53,476 nt of DNA from Bacillus litorisediminis (GTDB lineage Bacteria; Bacillota; Bacilli; Bacillales; JC228), in NCBI RefSeq assembly GCF_022808645.1, contig NZ_JAKZKT010000032.1:1-53476 (forward strand), in the 5' to 3' direction. Under the pieces are notes generated by a model. It had not been told where the DNA came from and made no database searches. It worked only from the letters and a program-made list of their open reading frames with translations. Below are positions 28,101 to 36,407 of this stretch, in pieces (position 1 is the first letter of the stretch; every line of letters starts with the position of its first letter). The position numbers and the translations under genes were made by a program.

Positions 28101-28645
28101 TCTAAAATTCCGCCACGCAGACTAAACTCACCTGGTGATTGCACCATCTCGGTTCGGGTATATCCCATCTGAATAAGTGTTTGCAGTAATTGGTCCAGAT
28201 CAACATCTTCCCCGGTTTGAAACAACAGCTGATAGCTTTCCCAAATTGTTCGGGGCGGAAGTAATCTTCTTAGTCCTGCAATTGGGACAATTAAAACACG
28301 AATATTGCCTCTTACCATTTGATTTAAGGTTTCAATTCTTTGTGCCTTCAGCTCTGGGCTGGCAGCACTAAAGTCCGCAACAATTAAGTCATTGGCAGGA
28401 TATAGATATACATACTCCTCAGGTAAAAGAGAACTCATATCATCGTATAGCTTTTGTGCTTGTAAAAGATTGTAGGTTACTATAATTAAAGGCCTCTTTA
28501 TATGTTCATGAACAGCTGCCATCAAAATAGCTCTTGATGAACCTGACAAACCGGTCACTAACTGTTCCTCTAGCCCTTCCCGAATTCCTTCTAGAACCGA
28601 TCCTACATCGTCCTGTTCTAGAAAATGCTGAAGCAATCCTTTCAA
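25112..28645 (-). CDS. mfd: Transcription-repair coupling factor
   Basis: DNA translocase that removes stalled RNA polymerase and recruits UvrA. The 1177-aa product is full length. It has an N-terminal UvrB-like region (LSGSSRAILMAA, ending near GGILDLYTL), an RNA polymerase interaction domain around GDHVVHVNHGIGKYLGIE (about 490), superfamily 2 helicase motifs GDVGYGKTEVAIRAAF and DEEQRFGV, QLRGRVGRTNR, and the C-terminal TRCF domain. It is followed by spoVT and preceded by fin, as in B. subtilis. Confidence 0.97.
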   Translation of the reverse strand: MKGLLQHFLEQDDVGSVLEGIREGLEEQLVTGLSGSSRAILMAAVHEHIKRPLIIVTYNLLQAQKLYDDMSSLLPEEYVYLYPANDLIVADFSAASPELKAQRIETLNQMVRGNIRVLIVPIAGLRRLLPPRTIWESYQLLFQTGEDVDLDQLLQTLIQMGYTRTEMVQSPGEFSLRGGILDLYTLTEEDPIRIEFFDTEVDSIRTFSIDDQRSKEKLESIIIGPVQESLLDDVHLERMSKGLEAGRAKSLQKLKDDTVKKKLVEFIQIEKERIGQRKDEYTYRYLSLAYDDPASLLDYAPADSVVFIDEYNRIMETNQTLEKEEMEWYTSLLSEGQMIHDIFFSYSLDKILKGTHFPLLFLSLFLKQVPGFSPQNIVSFSCKPMQQFHGQMNLLKQELARWEKSGFTVLFTGATQDRVKKLERVLEDYEIDSMLLQDNSALLKGKTQIAFVPLQSGFELPMQKLAVITEEELFQKKARKTNRRQKLSNAERIKNYSELKPGDHVVHVNHGIGKYLGIETLEINGIHKDYLHIRYQGDDKLYVPIEQIDLVQKYVGSEGKEPKIYKLGGSEWKRVKKKVESSVQDIAEDLIKLYAEREASKGFAFSPDSDLQREFEATFPYQETEDQLRSINEIKRDMERERPMDRLLCGDVGYGKTEVAIRAAFKAVMDGKQVAFLVPTTILAQQHYETMRERFQDFPVQVGLMSRFRTKKQQQETIKGLKNGTIDVVVGTHRILSKDIQYHDLGLLIIDEEQRFGVTHKEKIKQLKANIDVLTLTATPIPRTLHMSMLGVRDLSVIETPPENRFPVQTYVMEYNGSLVREAIERELARDGQVYFLYNRVEDIERKAEEISMLVPEARVVYAHGKMTESELESVILSFIEGEADVLVSTTIIETGVDIPNVNTLIVHDADKMGLSQLYQLRGRVGRTNRVAYAYFTYRRDKVLTEVAEKRLQAIKEFTELGSGFKIAMRDLSIRGAGNLLGAQQHGFIDSVGFDLYSEMLREAIEERKGRDHTIEEKRSVEIDLELDAYIPDAYISDGKQKIEMYKRFRNLSTFEEIDELREEMVDRFGDYPIEVERLFTISEIKVRAGLIQLESIKQVKDSVTILVSEQGSQLINGEKLFIMTSSLGRKVGLGMEGNQLKVVLHLQGLETKEWLSLLEKIIVGMTDALKQENYVS

Positions 28646-28693
28646 TACTTGCCCCTCCCCAAAAAACTATATCCAATAGTTTTGAAGTAAATA

Positions 28694-28726
28694 GAAAAAT
28701 GCTTTGGAGTTAAGTCCAAAGCTTTG
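28694..28726 (-). terminator. fin terminator
   Basis: Minus-strand 8-bp stem GCTTTGGA / TCCAAAGC (28715-28722 and 28701-28708) followed by AUUUUUCUAUUU, right after the fin stop codon. It lies upstream of mfd. Confidence 0.8.
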
Positions 28727-28727
28727 T

Positions 28728-28958
28728 TTATTGAATAATGAAATCTGAATAGTATAAATCCGGGTTTCGTTGCAATGCCTCTTGGCAATCTTCACAAATA
28801 CTTTTAATATGAATATCGCCATTAGGTGAATATTCAATCATTTCTTGCCTTTCTTCTTCTGTTAATTTATGAAACCCTAACCTTTCTGTATGCAAAGAAA
28901 CTTGATCTAATGAACCGATTTTCGTACCGCAATGCTTGCAAAAATAATGGAGTGACAT
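28728..28958 (-). CDS. fin: Fin (YabK), anti-sigma-F factor
   Basis: A 76-aa zinc-finger-like protein with two cysteine pairs, FCKHCGTKIG at the N terminus and ICEDCQEAL near residue 55. In B. subtilis Fin is made in the forespore and antagonises sigma-F, aiding the switch to sigma-G. The location between pth and mfd is conserved. GGAGGG lies six nt before the ATG, and a sigma-F/G promoter precedes it. Confidence 0.93.
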   Translation of the reverse strand: MSLHYFCKHCGTKIGSLDQVSLHTERLGFHKLTEEERQEMIEYSPNGDIHIKSICEDCQEALQRNPDLYYSDFIIQ

Positions 28959-28985
28959 AAATTTCCCTCCTGGTGCATTTTTTTT

Positions 28986-29015
28986 TAGTATTTACGTCCT
29001 GAAGGGAATTTATTC
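28986..29015 (-). promoter_or_regulatory. Sigma-F/G promoter for fin
   Basis: Minus-strand GAATA (29011-29015), 18-nt spacer, AATACTA (28986-28992). The bases before the -10 (GTAA) partly fit the sigma-F form GGnnAnAhTR. Family knowledge: fin is transcribed by both sigma-F and sigma-G. Confidence 0.7.
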
Positions 29016-29078
29016 ACCTATTGGCACATGTCGGATGTGATTTCTATTTTTAATTCCAATGATGAACTTAGAGTGTTT

Positions 29079-29636
29079 TTAATTAAATTCGTTCATTACC
29101 TGTAAAAACGGCTTCGTTAACCAAGCCTTACATGCATTAGCGGCAGTCCTTACTACTTCAACCATTATGTCCTGTTCTTCCTTCGTAAATTTTCCTAATA
29201 CATATTGCGGAACAGGAACTCCTGCAGCAGGACGATCGATTCCAATCCGAATCCGATTAAATTCAGTTGTCCCTAAATGCTGAATGGTTGATTTAATGCC
29301 ATTGTGACCTCCAGCACTTCCCTTTTGCCTCAGGCGGATTTTTCCGGCTGGAAGATCTAAATCATCATACAATACAACGATATCTGAAGGTTCAATTTTA
29401 TAAAAATGGCACACTTCACTGATTGATTCCCCTGAAAGATTCATATAAGTCAATGGTTTTAACAGGATAAATGATTCCCCGCTGTATGAACCCTTTCCCA
29501 GGATTCCTTTATGCTTTTGAATATCTAAAGGAGTTTGAAGCTGCTCTGATAATTGGTCTATTACTTCAAATCCTATATTATGTCTTGTTTTATCATATTG
29601 TGAACCGGGGTTGCCAAGTCCAACGATTAATTTCAT
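29079..29636 (-). CDS. pth: Peptidyl-tRNA hydrolase
   Basis: Releases tRNA from prematurely dropped peptidyl-tRNA. Signatures present: LIVGLGNPGSQYDKTRHNIGF with the catalytic histidine, LTYMNLSGES, YDDLDLPAGKIRLR, and GSAGGHNGIKS. The best start is one of two adjacent ATG codons (29639 or 29636) with AGAGGTG upstream; 29636 gives 185 aa and a spacer of about six. A GTG at 29645 overlaps the ribosome binding site and is unlikely. Known in B. subtilis as spoVC. Confidence 0.96.
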   Translation of the reverse strand: MKLIVGLGNPGSQYDKTRHNIGFEVIDQLSEQLQTPLDIQKHKGILGKGSYSGESFILLKPLTYMNLSGESISEVCHFYKIEPSDIVVLYDDLDLPAGKIRLRQKGSAGGHNGIKSTIQHLGTTEFNRIRIGIDRPAAGVPVPQYVLGKFTKEEQDIMVEVVRTAANACKAWLTKPFLQVMNEFN

Positions 29637-29745
29637 CATACTCACCTCTATTTACGTACCATACAAACTGATTCTACCAGAATATATTAAAAGATGCAGA
29701 GATTAAAAATGAGGTGATAACGAACTGACCAGCCCACTTTTTTAA

Positions 29746-29782
29746 CGGAAGAAGGCGTAACCCCCTGGCTACGCCTTTTGTT
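29746..29782 (-). terminator. ctc downstream hairpin
   Basis: Perfect 8-bp stem AAGGCGTA / TACGCCTT (29752-29759 and 29770-29777), extended by some G-C pairs in the loop. It overlaps the ctc stop codon. The minus-strand tail (CTTCTTCCG) is only moderately U-rich. Confidence 0.6.
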
Positions 29783-30431
29783 ATTCTTCATTTGCATCAG
29801 GTTCTGTTTCACGGCCCTCTTCTTTTTCAGGAGTCCCTTCAGCCTGCTCTTCCCCTGAATTGATTTCTTCCTCTTGTTTTGGAGGAAGAATCGAAGCAAT
29901 CACTAATGAATCGTCATGCTTAATCTCATAAGTGGTGGTGCCTTTTGTTTTAATATCGGCTACTGTGACTGTATCTCCAACCTGGAGATTGGTAATATCA
30001 ATTTCGATGCTCGCAGGAATTTCTTTAGGTTTGGCCTTAATAGAAAGCTCGTGGGTTGCTTGCTGTAAAACACCGCCGTCTTTTACCCCCGCGGCTTCAC
30101 CGATCAAAACAAGCGGGACCTCTACTTCAATGTCAGAGGACATATCAACGGCAAAGAAATCGGCATGAATAATTTCATTCTTTAAAAAATCATGCTGATA
30201 ATCGGTTAAAATGACATCTGTTTTATCTCCATCGATGTTTAAGGAGATAATCCCGTTTTTTCCCGCTTCTCTAACAGTTTTTAAAAAATCCTTTTCACTT
30301 ATAGAAATAGGCGTGCTTCCGGTTTTCCGTCCATAGACAACAGCCGGAATCATCCCTTTTTGTCTAAGCTCCGTTAATACTGAATGGCGTGACTTTTCCC
30401 TTTTCTCAGCTTCAAGAGTATAGGTTGCCAT
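29781..30431 (-). CDS. ctc: Ribosomal protein bL25, general stress form Ctc
   Basis: A TL5/L25-family 5S rRNA-binding protein of 216 aa. The N-terminal L25 domain (about 1-90, LEAEKREKSRHSVLTELRQK, VVYGRKTGS) and the C-terminal beta domain (about 95-180, IEVEVPLVLIGEAAGVKDGG, LPPK) are followed by a very acidic Glu-rich tail of about 35 residues. In B. subtilis ctc is induced by stress through sigma-B and the protein joins the ribosome. A matching sigma-B promoter lies upstream. Confidence 0.95.
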   Translation of the reverse strand: MATYTLEAEKREKSRHSVLTELRQKGMIPAVVYGRKTGSTPISISEKDFLKTVREAGKNGIISLNIDGDKTDVILTDYQHDFLKNEIIHADFFAVDMSSDIEVEVPLVLIGEAAGVKDGGVLQQATHELSIKAKPKEIPASIEIDITNLQVGDTVTVADIKTKGTTTYEIKHDDSLVIASILPPKQEEEINSGEEQAEGTPEKEEGRETEPDANEE

Positions 30432-30490
30432 CTTTGTACCCCTTCCTTTTTTAGATCAAAACTTTAGAAGTCAAATACTCTTTATAGTTT

Positions 30491-30515
30491 TATCCCTAAA
30501 AAGGACAGGCTAAAC
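30491..30515 (-). promoter_or_regulatory. Sigma-B promoter for ctc
   Basis: Minus-strand GTTTAG (30510-30515), exactly 13-nt spacer, GGGATA (30491-30496), against consensus GTTTAA-N12-15-GGGTAT. It lies about 60 nt before the ctc start and 12 nt after the prs stop codon. It matches the known sigma-B control of ctc. Confidence 0.8.
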
Positions 30516-30526
30516 ATAGTTTGTTT

Positions 30527-31480
30527 TTAAAAGAGGATGGAGACGGATTGCTTCTCGTAAATCCGTATAATGGCTTCTCCAATAAGAGGAGCAACTGACA
30601 GCTGAACAACCTTATCAATTTTCTTCTCTTCAGGAAGTTGAATGGTATTAGTCACAACCAATTCTTTAATTCTCGAATTATCAATTCGTTCAATCGCTGG
30701 CCCCGAAAGAACCGGATGCGTACAACATGCATACACTTCCTTCGCTCCATTTTCTACTAATGCGTTTGCCGCTAAAGTGATCGTACCAGCCGTATCAATA
30801 ATATCATCAATGATGATCGCAATTTTCCCATCAATATTACCGACTATATTCATAACCTCAGCTACATTTGGACGAGGACGGCGTTTATCAATAATCGCAA
30901 TAGGTGCCTTTAATAACTCTGCCATTTTTCTGGCTCTGGTAACGCCCCCATGATCCGGTGATACAACGACAACATCATCATTCCATTCTTTCCCTTTAAA
31001 ATACTCAGAAAGAATCGGCACTCCCATTAAATGGTCAATAGGAATATCAAAGAAGCCTTGAATTTGCGGGGCATGTAAATCTAAGGCGATGACTCTTGTT
31101 GCTCCGGCTGTTTCTAATAAATTCGCGACAAGCTTTGCTGTGATCGGTTCACGGGCCCGCGCCTTACGATCTTGTCGTGCATATCCATAATACGGCATCA
31201 CAATATTGATCGTTTGTGCAGAAGCTCGTTTAAGGGCATCAATCATGATAAGAAGCTCCATCAGGTTTTGGTTAACAGGAGCACTCGTAGATTGAATAAC
31301 GAACACATCACAGCCACGGATACTTTCTTCAATATTAATTTGGATTTCTCCGTCACTAAAGGTGGAAACAGAGCTTTTGCTAAGTTCAATCCCGATAACT
31401 TTTGCAATCTCTTCAGCTAATCCGCGGTTTGAATTAAGAGAAAACAGTTTTAAATTTGAATTTACATATGAGTTGGACAT
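30527..31480 (-). CDS. prs: Ribose-phosphate pyrophosphokinase (PRPP synthetase)
   Basis: Makes PRPP from ribose 5-phosphate and ATP for purine, pyrimidine, histidine and NAD synthesis. The 317-aa class I enzyme has the ATP loop and catalytic KRRPRPN near residue 197, the PRPP motif [14 protein letters not shown] (about 222), [20 protein letters not shown] and [15 protein letters not shown]. It lies 15 nt after glmU and was probably one transcript with it. GGAGG precedes the ATG. Confidence 0.97.
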   Translation of the reverse strand: MSNSYVNSNLKLFSLNSNRGLAEEIAKVIGIELSKSSVSTFSDGEIQINIEESIRGCDVFVIQSTSAPVNQNLMELLIMIDALKRASAQTINIVMPYYGYARQDRKARAREPITAKLVANLLETAGATRVIALDLHAPQIQGFFDIPIDHLMGVPILSEYFKGKEWNDDVVVVSPDHGGVTRARKMAELLKAPIAIIDKRRPRPNVAEVMNIVGNIDGKIAIIIDDIIDTAGTITLAANALVENGAKEVYACCTHPVLSGPAIERIDNSRIKELVVTNTIQLPEEKKIDKVVQLSVAPLIGEAIIRIYEKQSVSILF

Positions 31481-31495
31481 GGGAGAACCTCCAGA

Positions 31496-32869
31496 TTATT
31501 TATTATTCATTTTTAATTTGGACACATAGTTTTCTTTATTGACTTGTCTTGCCCGTGCAATGGAAAGAGCTTCTCCTGGAACATCATCCGTAATAGTGGA
31601 TCCAGCAGCAATATAAGCCCCCTTGCCAATCGTTACAGGTGCAACAAGATTAGAGTTGCAGCCTACGAAAACATGATCCTCAATCTTAGTTAAATATTTT
31701 CTTTTTCCATCATAATTAACCGTAATGGATCCACAGCCGAGATTGACATCTTTCCCGACTTCAGCATCACCGATATAGCTTAAATGTGAAGCCTTGCTGC
31801 CTTCCCCAAATACAGTCTTTTTAATTTCGACAAAGTTACCAACCTTCACCTTATCATGAATCATTGACTCTGGACGAATATGGGCAAACGGCCCGATTTG
31901 GACTTCATTCCCAATTTCACTTTCTGATAAGACTGATTGACGTATATGATTACGGTCTCCCACTTTACAATTTGTTATTTCCGTATTTGGTCCAATGATA
32001 CAATCCTCACCAACTGCTGTGTTTCCTTTTAAAATTGTACCTGGGTGAATCACAGTATCCTGGCCGATTTCTACGGTTGCATCAATATACGTATTCGACG
32101 GGTCAACAATAGTAACTCCATTCAGCATATGAGTCCGATTGATTCTCTCCCTCATAATCGCTTCTGCACGGCTTAATGCAACTCTGTCATTAACACCCAT
32201 CGTTTCGTTAAAATCTTTGGTCTGATAGGCTGAAACTTTATGTCCTTCTCTTCTCAAAATTTCTATACAATCAGGCAGGTAATACTCACCTTGAGCATTA
32301 TCGTTTGAAACTTGGCTTAATGCATGAAAAAGAAGAGAATTATCAAAGCAATATGTCCCTGTGTTAATTTCTTGTACTTTTCTTTCTTCCTCAGTTGCAT
32401 CTTTATGTTCCACAATTTTTTTAACACTGCCGTCTTGATTTCTTATAACTCTTCCGTATCCTGCAGGATCATCAGCTTTTGCGGTTAATACCGTTACTGC
32501 CGCTTTTTCTTCTTCATGCTGCTTCATAAGAGCCTGAAGGGTATCAGCTGTTAAGAGCGGGGTGTCACCGCATAATACAACCGTAGTCCCCGGCTTCCCG
32601 GCGAGTTGCTCTCGAGCTTGCATGACTGCATGTCCGGTTCCTAATTGTTCTTCCTGTAAGATATAATTTGTGACATCCCCAACCTGTGCCTTCACTTCTT
32701 CGGCTCCAAAGCCAATAATCGTATAAATTGACTGAACATGAAGTTTAGACACTTGATCAATTACATGCTGCACCATCGCTTTTCCGCAGACTGGATGTAA
32801 AACTTTATATATTTTGGATTTCATTCTTGTTCCTTTTCCGGCTGCAAGAATGACTGCATAACGATTCAT
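31496..32869 (-). CDS. glmU: GlmU, UDP-GlcNAc pyrophosphorylase/GlcN-1-P acetyltransferase
   Basis: Bifunctional enzyme for UDP-N-acetylglucosamine, the precursor of peptidoglycan and teichoic acids. The 457-aa product has an N-terminal nucleotidyltransferase domain ([11 protein letters not shown] at the start, VLCGDTPLL about 100) and a C-terminal left-handed beta-helix of hexapeptide repeats (about 250 onward, including HIRPES and the acetyltransferase [11 protein letters not shown] region). Also called gcaD. TTGGAGGAATTGT precedes the ATG. The upstream gap 32870-33106 is AT-rich with no gene. Confidence 0.97.
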   Translation of the reverse strand: MNRYAVILAAGKGTRMKSKIYKVLHPVCGKAMVQHVIDQVSKLHVQSIYTIIGFGAEEVKAQVGDVTNYILQEEQLGTGHAVMQAREQLAGKPGTTVVLCGDTPLLTADTLQALMKQHEEEKAAVTVLTAKADDPAGYGRVIRNQDGSVKKIVEHKDATEEERKVQEINTGTYCFDNSLLFHALSQVSNDNAQGEYYLPDCIEILRREGHKVSAYQTKDFNETMGVNDRVALSRAEAIMRERINRTHMLNGVTIVDPSNTYIDATVEIGQDTVIHPGTILKGNTAVGEDCIIGPNTEITNCKVGDRNHIRQSVLSESEIGNEVQIGPFAHIRPESMIHDKVKVGNFVEIKKTVFGEGSKASHLSYIGDAEVGKDVNLGCGSITVNYDGKRKYLTKIEDHVFVGCNSNLVAPVTIGKGAYIAAGSTITDDVPGEALSIARARQVNKENYVSKLKMNNK

Positions 32870-33106
32870 ACAATTCCTCCAATGATTAATTTCCCAAGCT
32901 TTTTACTAGATTAGGAAGGTCGATTATCAAATTTAAAAACTAAAATAATAAATCTATTTTTAAATCGATCTTTTTTGTCAAATTGAATATATCTTAAATA
33001 CCCTAGATTTTCAAGGAAAGTCCAGAAAGTACAAATAATTGCCATGATTAGATATTGTATGCGAAGGAATCTTAGAAAGCTTTACGGAGAATTTTCGGGG
33101 AAAAAA

Positions 33107-33138
33107 TAAAAAGAGCCATACTTTAGAAGTAGGCCCTT
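33107..33138 (-). terminator. spoVG terminator
   Basis: Minus-strand stem of about 10 bp with one bulge (AGGGCC-TACTT against AGTATGGCTCT) followed by UUUUUAUUUU. It ends about 20 nt beyond the spoVG stop and separates it from glmU. Confidence 0.7.
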
Positions 33139-33158
33139 GTTGTATTTTTGTTACTTTT

Positions 33159-33452
33159 TTAAGAAGCTCCCGCTTCTTCGTACTCGACATCTTCAACTTC
33201 TCCTAAACGGTGGTATTCCGCTAGTACGGCTTCCTGAATTTTACCTCTAGTACCTGAGTTGATAGGATGTGCAATGTCGCGGAATTCTCCATCTGGAGTT
33301 CGCTTGCTTGGCATTGCAACAAACAAGCCGTTGTTCCCGTCAATAACACGAATGTCATGAACAACAAATTCGTTGTCTAAAGTAATTGAAGCAATCGCTC
33401 GCATACGGCCATCGGTATTGACGCGTCTTAATCTTACGTCAGTAACTTCCAC
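33159..33452 (-). CDS. spoVG: SpoVG, septation and RNA-binding regulator
   Basis: Small conserved protein (97 aa), originally found through a stage V sporulation defect and now known as an RNA/DNA-binding global regulator in Firmicutes. The sequence from [20 protein letters not shown] through [13 protein letters not shown] to the EEAGAS end is diagnostic. I start at GTG 33452, with AAAGGTGG eight nt upstream, which matches the family N terminus; the track-length GTG at 33464 would overlap that site. Confidence 0.97.
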   Translation of the reverse strand: MEVTDVRLRRVNTDGRMRAIASITLDNEFVVHDIRVIDGNNGLFVAMPSKRTPDGEFRDIAHPINSGTRGKIQEAVLAEYHRLGEVEDVEYEEAGAS

Positions 33453-33494
33453 CCTGTTCACCACCTTTTCCCCTGGATAAATCTAGTACTAAAT

Positions 33495-33550
33495 ATTCTG
33501 CAAAATTATGTGAAATCCTTCTTTACTTTTAAAATTTTTTAAAAAATTTT
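33495..33550 (-). promoter_or_regulatory. spoVG sigma-H promoter with upstream AT box
   Basis: Minus-strand AGGATTT (33513-33519), 14-nt spacer, GAAT (33495-33498), matching the sigma-H form AGGAwwT-N12-15-GAAT. Directly upstream is an A/T-only tract (about 33527-33550, alternating A and T runs), equivalent to the AT box of B. subtilis spoVG to which AbrB binds. abrB itself is in this window. Confidence 0.8.
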
Positions 33551-33601
33551 AGCACAAATTATAAAAACAGGAAAATAAAGGTGTTTTTGCTAATTTATTA
33601 T

Positions 33602-33976
33602 TTATTTTACTAAAGCCACAACTTCAATTTCAACAAGGGCATCTTTTGGAAGTCGCGCTACTTCTACGCACGACCTCGCTGGTTTATGACTTGAGAAGTA
33701 TTGGCCATAAACTTCATTTACACTGGCAAAGTCGTCCATATTCTTAATAAAAACAGTTGCTTTTACAACGGTTTCAAGCGATGCGCCGGCTTCTTCTAAT
33801 ACTGCTTTTAAGTTTGCAAATACTTGGTGCGTTTGTTCAATAACTCCACCTTCTATCATAGTTCCCTCAGGCGTTAATGGAATTTGGCCAGAACTATAAA
33901 ACATATTATTAACAACAATCCCTTGTGAATAAGGTCCGATTGCAGCTGGAGCCTTTGTAGTTGATACAATTTTCAT
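33602..33976 (-). CDS. ridA: RidA-family 2-iminobutanoate/enamine deaminase (YabJ)
   Basis: A YjgF/YER057c/UK114 protein of 124 aa with [20 protein letters not shown], the catalytic-site arginine region [19 protein letters not shown] and terminal VVALVK. It hydrolyses reactive enamines and imines produced by PLP enzymes. It follows purR by 28 nt and is probably co-transcribed. In B. subtilis YabJ has been linked to purR repression of purA and to SpoVG. Confidence 0.95.
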   Translation of the reverse strand: MKIVSTTKAPAAIGPYSQGIVVNNMFYSSGQIPLTPEGTMIEGGVIEQTHQVFANLKAVLEEAGASLETVVKATVFIKNMDDFASVNEVYGQYFSSHKPARSCVEVARLPKDALVEIEVVALVK

Positions 33977-34004
33977 CTGACATTTCCCCTTCCAAATAAA
34001 CTAA

Positions 34005-34814
34005 TTATAATGTTCCTTTTGTAACTTCAATCTTTTTTTCTTTTATATCTACTTTTGAAAGTTTAACAATTGAATAATAATGTTCAACTAAGCGTTCCTC
34101 CGAATGTTCAGCTTCAACTAATACTCCAATCCCCGCAACACTCGCTTTAAATTCTTCAAGTAAGCTGATCATACCGTTAATGGTACCGCCAGCTTTCATA
34201 AAGTCATCAATAATTAATACATTGCTTCCCTCTTGAAGACTTCTTTTTGATAAAGCCATTGTTTGGATTCGTTTGGATGACCCTGAAACATAGTTAATAC
34301 TTACCGTTGGCCCTTCAGTTACTTTACTGTCCCGTCTTACTATGACAACCGGAACATTGAGTTCACTCGCAGCAGCATAGGCCAAGGGGATTCCCTTAGT
34401 AGCAACAGTCATGACTACATCTACTTTTTCATTGACAAACTTGGCAGCAAATAATTTGCCAACCACTTTTACAATTTCAGGATTTCCTACAATATCTGCC
34501 ATGTAAAGATACCCGCCCGGCAGCAGCCGTTCCGGCTCGGATAGTCGCCTGCACAGCAATTGAATAAATGTTTCTCGTTCTTTCTCCGAAACCGCTGGGA
34601 AGTACTGAACTCCTCCAGCAGCACCTGCTACGGTTTTCAATGTTCCAAATCCCTGCTGTTCAAATGTTTCCTTAATAATGGCTACATCTTCGCTAACAGA
34701 GGATTTAGCCGCTCCATATCGGTCTGCAAATAAAGTTAAGGGTACAATTTGGCAAGGATGCTGTAATAGAAAATGTGTCATATCTATAAGTCGCTCACTT
34801 CGCCGAAACTTCAC
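34005..34814 (-). CDS. purR: Purine operon repressor PurR
   Basis: PRPP-responsive repressor of purine genes in Gram-positive bacteria. An N-terminal winged helix (KFRRSERLIDMTHFLLQ ...) is fused to a phosphoribosyltransferase-fold domain with the PRPP motif VLIIDDFMKAGGT (about 200). The start is taken as GTG 34814 (269 aa), which has GGGAGTG six nt upstream and aligns with known PurR; the ATG at 34829 lies before that site. Two inverted PurR boxes lie between ispE and this gene, indicating autoregulation. Confidence 0.96.
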   Translation of the reverse strand: MKFRRSERLIDMTHFLLQHPCQIVPLTLFADRYGAAKSSVSEDVAIIKETFEQQGFGTLKTVAGAAGGVQYFPAVSEKERETFIQLLCRRLSEPERLLPGGYLYMADIVGNPEIVKVVGKLFAAKFVNEKVDVVMTVATKGIPLAYAAASELNVPVVIVRRDSKVTEGPTVSINYVSGSSKRIQTMALSKRSLQEGSNVLIIDDFMKAGGTINGMISLLEEFKASVAGIGVLVEAEHSEERLVEHYYSIVKLSKVDIKEKKIEVTKGTL

Positions 34815-34867
34815 AATTTTCACTCCCATCGAATCATGCTCACCATTTTGAGTAGTTTGAGCATTAA

Positions 34868-34911
34868 AAAACCGAAAATTTTAAGGCTATTTTGCCATAT
34901 TGTACGGATTT
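34868..34911 (-). promoter_or_regulatory. Paired inverted PurR boxes (purR operator)
   Basis: Box 1 on the minus strand, AAATCCGTACAAT (34899-34911), and box 2 on the plus strand, AAAACCGAAAATT (34868-34880). Each matches 12 of 13 positions of the PurBox AWWWCCGAACWWT. They are inverted and 18 nt apart, close to the 16-17 nt found in B. subtilis. Box 1 overlaps the ispE stop codon. Confidence 0.8.
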
Positions 34912-35779
34912 AAGCAAGGTCTGAAGCTTCCCCAATCATTCGAACAGCATATACCTGATCACAAAAGCCCCTAAGAGCGTTATAAATTCGGTGAAGTCTC
35001 GATTCATACTGAACCAATCCAAATACAGTAGGACCGCTTCCGCTCATTAAAACTGCATCTGCACCAAATTTAATCATGTGCTCTTTTATTGCCGTAACTT
35101 CCGGATATAATTGTAAAGTAACATTTTCTAGAACATTGCCAAGATTACTGCATAATTTCTTATAGTCATTTGTTTGAAGCGCGTCAATCATCGCTTGAGT
35201 ATCCGGGTGGGAAATTTCATCGAGTTTCAATCTTTTATATACATCTGCAGTAGAAACCCCAATGGTTGGCTTAGCTAAAATGACCCAGCAATGTGGAGGT
35301 GAAGGAAGTGGGGTAATCAATTCACCTCGGCCTTTAGCTAATGCTGTTCCCCCATACACGCAAAAAGAGACATCCGAACCGATCTCAGCCCCAAGCTTAG
35401 CCAATTCATGACTGGATAGGCCAAGCCCCCACATCGTATTGAGACCGCGCAATACAGCTGCGGCATCACTAGATCCGCCTGCAAGTCCAGCTGCAACTGG
35501 AATATTCTTTTCTAAAGAAATAGACACACCTTGTTTAATGCCAAACTGTTCTTTAATTAATTTCGCGGCCTGAAAAGCAAGATTTCGATCATCATCCGGA
35601 ACAAAACGATATTGTGAAAAAAGTTTAATTTCATCGTCACTTAATTCCTCAATTTCGAGCCTGTCAGCCAAGTCAATGGTCGTCATAACCATTTCGACCT
35701 CATGATAACCATCTTTTCGTTTATATAAAACGTCCAGGGATAAATTAATTTTGGCAGGTGCTTTTAGCAAATACTTCAT
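34910..35779 (-). CDS. ispE: 4-diphosphocytidyl-2-C-methyl-D-erythritol kinase
   Basis: GHMP kinase of the MEP isoprenoid pathway. It has [21 protein letters not shown] at the N terminus, the ATP loop [15 protein letters not shown] around residue 95, and [11 protein letters not shown] near residue 250. I start at ATG 35779, giving 289 aa, the same as B. subtilis; the longer reading from 35821 adds 14 unlikely residues. A weak GGGGT lies eight nt upstream. A sigma-A promoter is visible further upstream. Confidence 0.96.
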   Translation of the reverse strand: MKYLLKAPAKINLSLDVLYKRKDGYHEVEMVMTTIDLADRLEIEELSDDEIKLFSQYRFVPDDDRNLAFQAAKLIKEQFGIKQGVSISLEKNIPVAAGLAGGSSDAAAVLRGLNTMWGLGLSSHELAKLGAEIGSDVSFCVYGGTALAKGRGELITPLPSPPHCWVILAKPTIGVSTADVYKRLKLDEISHPDTQAMIDALQTNDYKKLCSNLGNVLENVTLQLYPEVTAIKEHMIKFGADAVLMSGSGPTVFGLVQYESRLHRIYNALRGFCDQVYAVRMIGEASDLA

Positions 35780-35933
35780 ATGTACATCGACCCCAAACCA
35801 GTTTTCCAATTTATTACACATTAAAACTTAGTCACATCTCTAAAGTGTAATTAGTTATCAGGGAATTGCCTCTCACTGTATAGATCCGACTTTGTCCCCA
35901 GTTCTTTATCGTATTTTACCACATTTACCCTTT

Positions 35934-35962
35934 ACTATAGAGTTTTCTTTCCAAACTAACAA
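35934..35962 (-). promoter_or_regulatory. Predicted ispE promoter
   Basis: Minus-strand TTGTTA (35957-35962), 17-nt spacer, TATAGT (35934-35939). It lies about 155 nt before the ispE start. The sspF-ispE gap (35780-36106) otherwise holds only the sspF terminator. Confidence 0.5.
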
Positions 35963-36042
35963 GATTGTTCCTAAAAAGCAAATCATTCATAATGTTTGAC
36001 TGTGGTGAATTTACGTCATGTCTAAAATTTTATACTTAAAGT

Positions 36043-36075
36043 TTAAAAAAGAAAACGCGGGGAATGCTCCCCGCG
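36043..36075 (-). terminator. sspF terminator
   Basis: Perfect 7-bp GC stem CGCGGGG / CCCCGCG (36056-36062 and 36069-36075), extended by one A-T pair, followed on the minus strand by UUUUCUUUUUU. It lies about 30 nt past the sspF stop. Confidence 0.9.
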
Positions 36076-36106
36076 CTGTCACAGCTGTTATCCATAACAG
36101 AAACTA

Positions 36107-36286
36107 TTATTTTCTGCCCTGCATGAGTTGTTGTTCTGCAAGCTCAATGGCTCTTTTCACCATATTACCTGCATCGCGTGCTCGAATTCCGCCCCATCCT
36201 TCTTTTTGGACAACATCATAGAATCCAAGCTCTTTGGCTAACTCCTCTTTAAAGTGATCTGACATGATACCGCGTCTTCTTGCCAT
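36107..36286 (-). CDS. sspF: Small acid-soluble spore protein SspF (alpha/beta type)
   Basis: A 59-aa protein beginning [19 protein letters not shown], with the SASP signature regions [20 protein letters not shown] and [14 protein letters not shown]. It binds and protects spore DNA. AAGGGGGAAGCGATC precedes the ATG, giving a strong ribosome binding site. The position between veg and ispE is that of sspF in B. subtilis. I did not find a convincing sigma-G promoter: GAATG is present about 20 nt before a GATATAA, which is too far. Confidence 0.95.
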   Translation of the reverse strand: MARRRGIMSDHFKEELAKELGFYDVVQKEGWGGIRARDAGNMVKRAIELAEQQLMQGRK

Positions 36287-36407
36287 GATCGCTTCCCCCT
36301 TTGGTAACCATTATATCGGTGCAAATAACAGTCTGTGACATTCCTTATTTTGTACAAGATCAAAAAAAAGACTACTTCTAAAATAAGGGAGGCTATTTCA
36401 TACACAA

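Noticed and set aside
29687-29899. A 70-codon Lys-rich minus-strand ORF
   Set aside because: It is an alternate frame of the Glu-rich ctc tail, running through the ctc hairpin.
36287-36360. A sigma-G promoter for sspF
   Set aside because: GAATG and GATATAA are present, but their spacing is 20-21 nt instead of 17-18 and the -10 lacks the leading C, so I did not annotate it although one is expected from the family.
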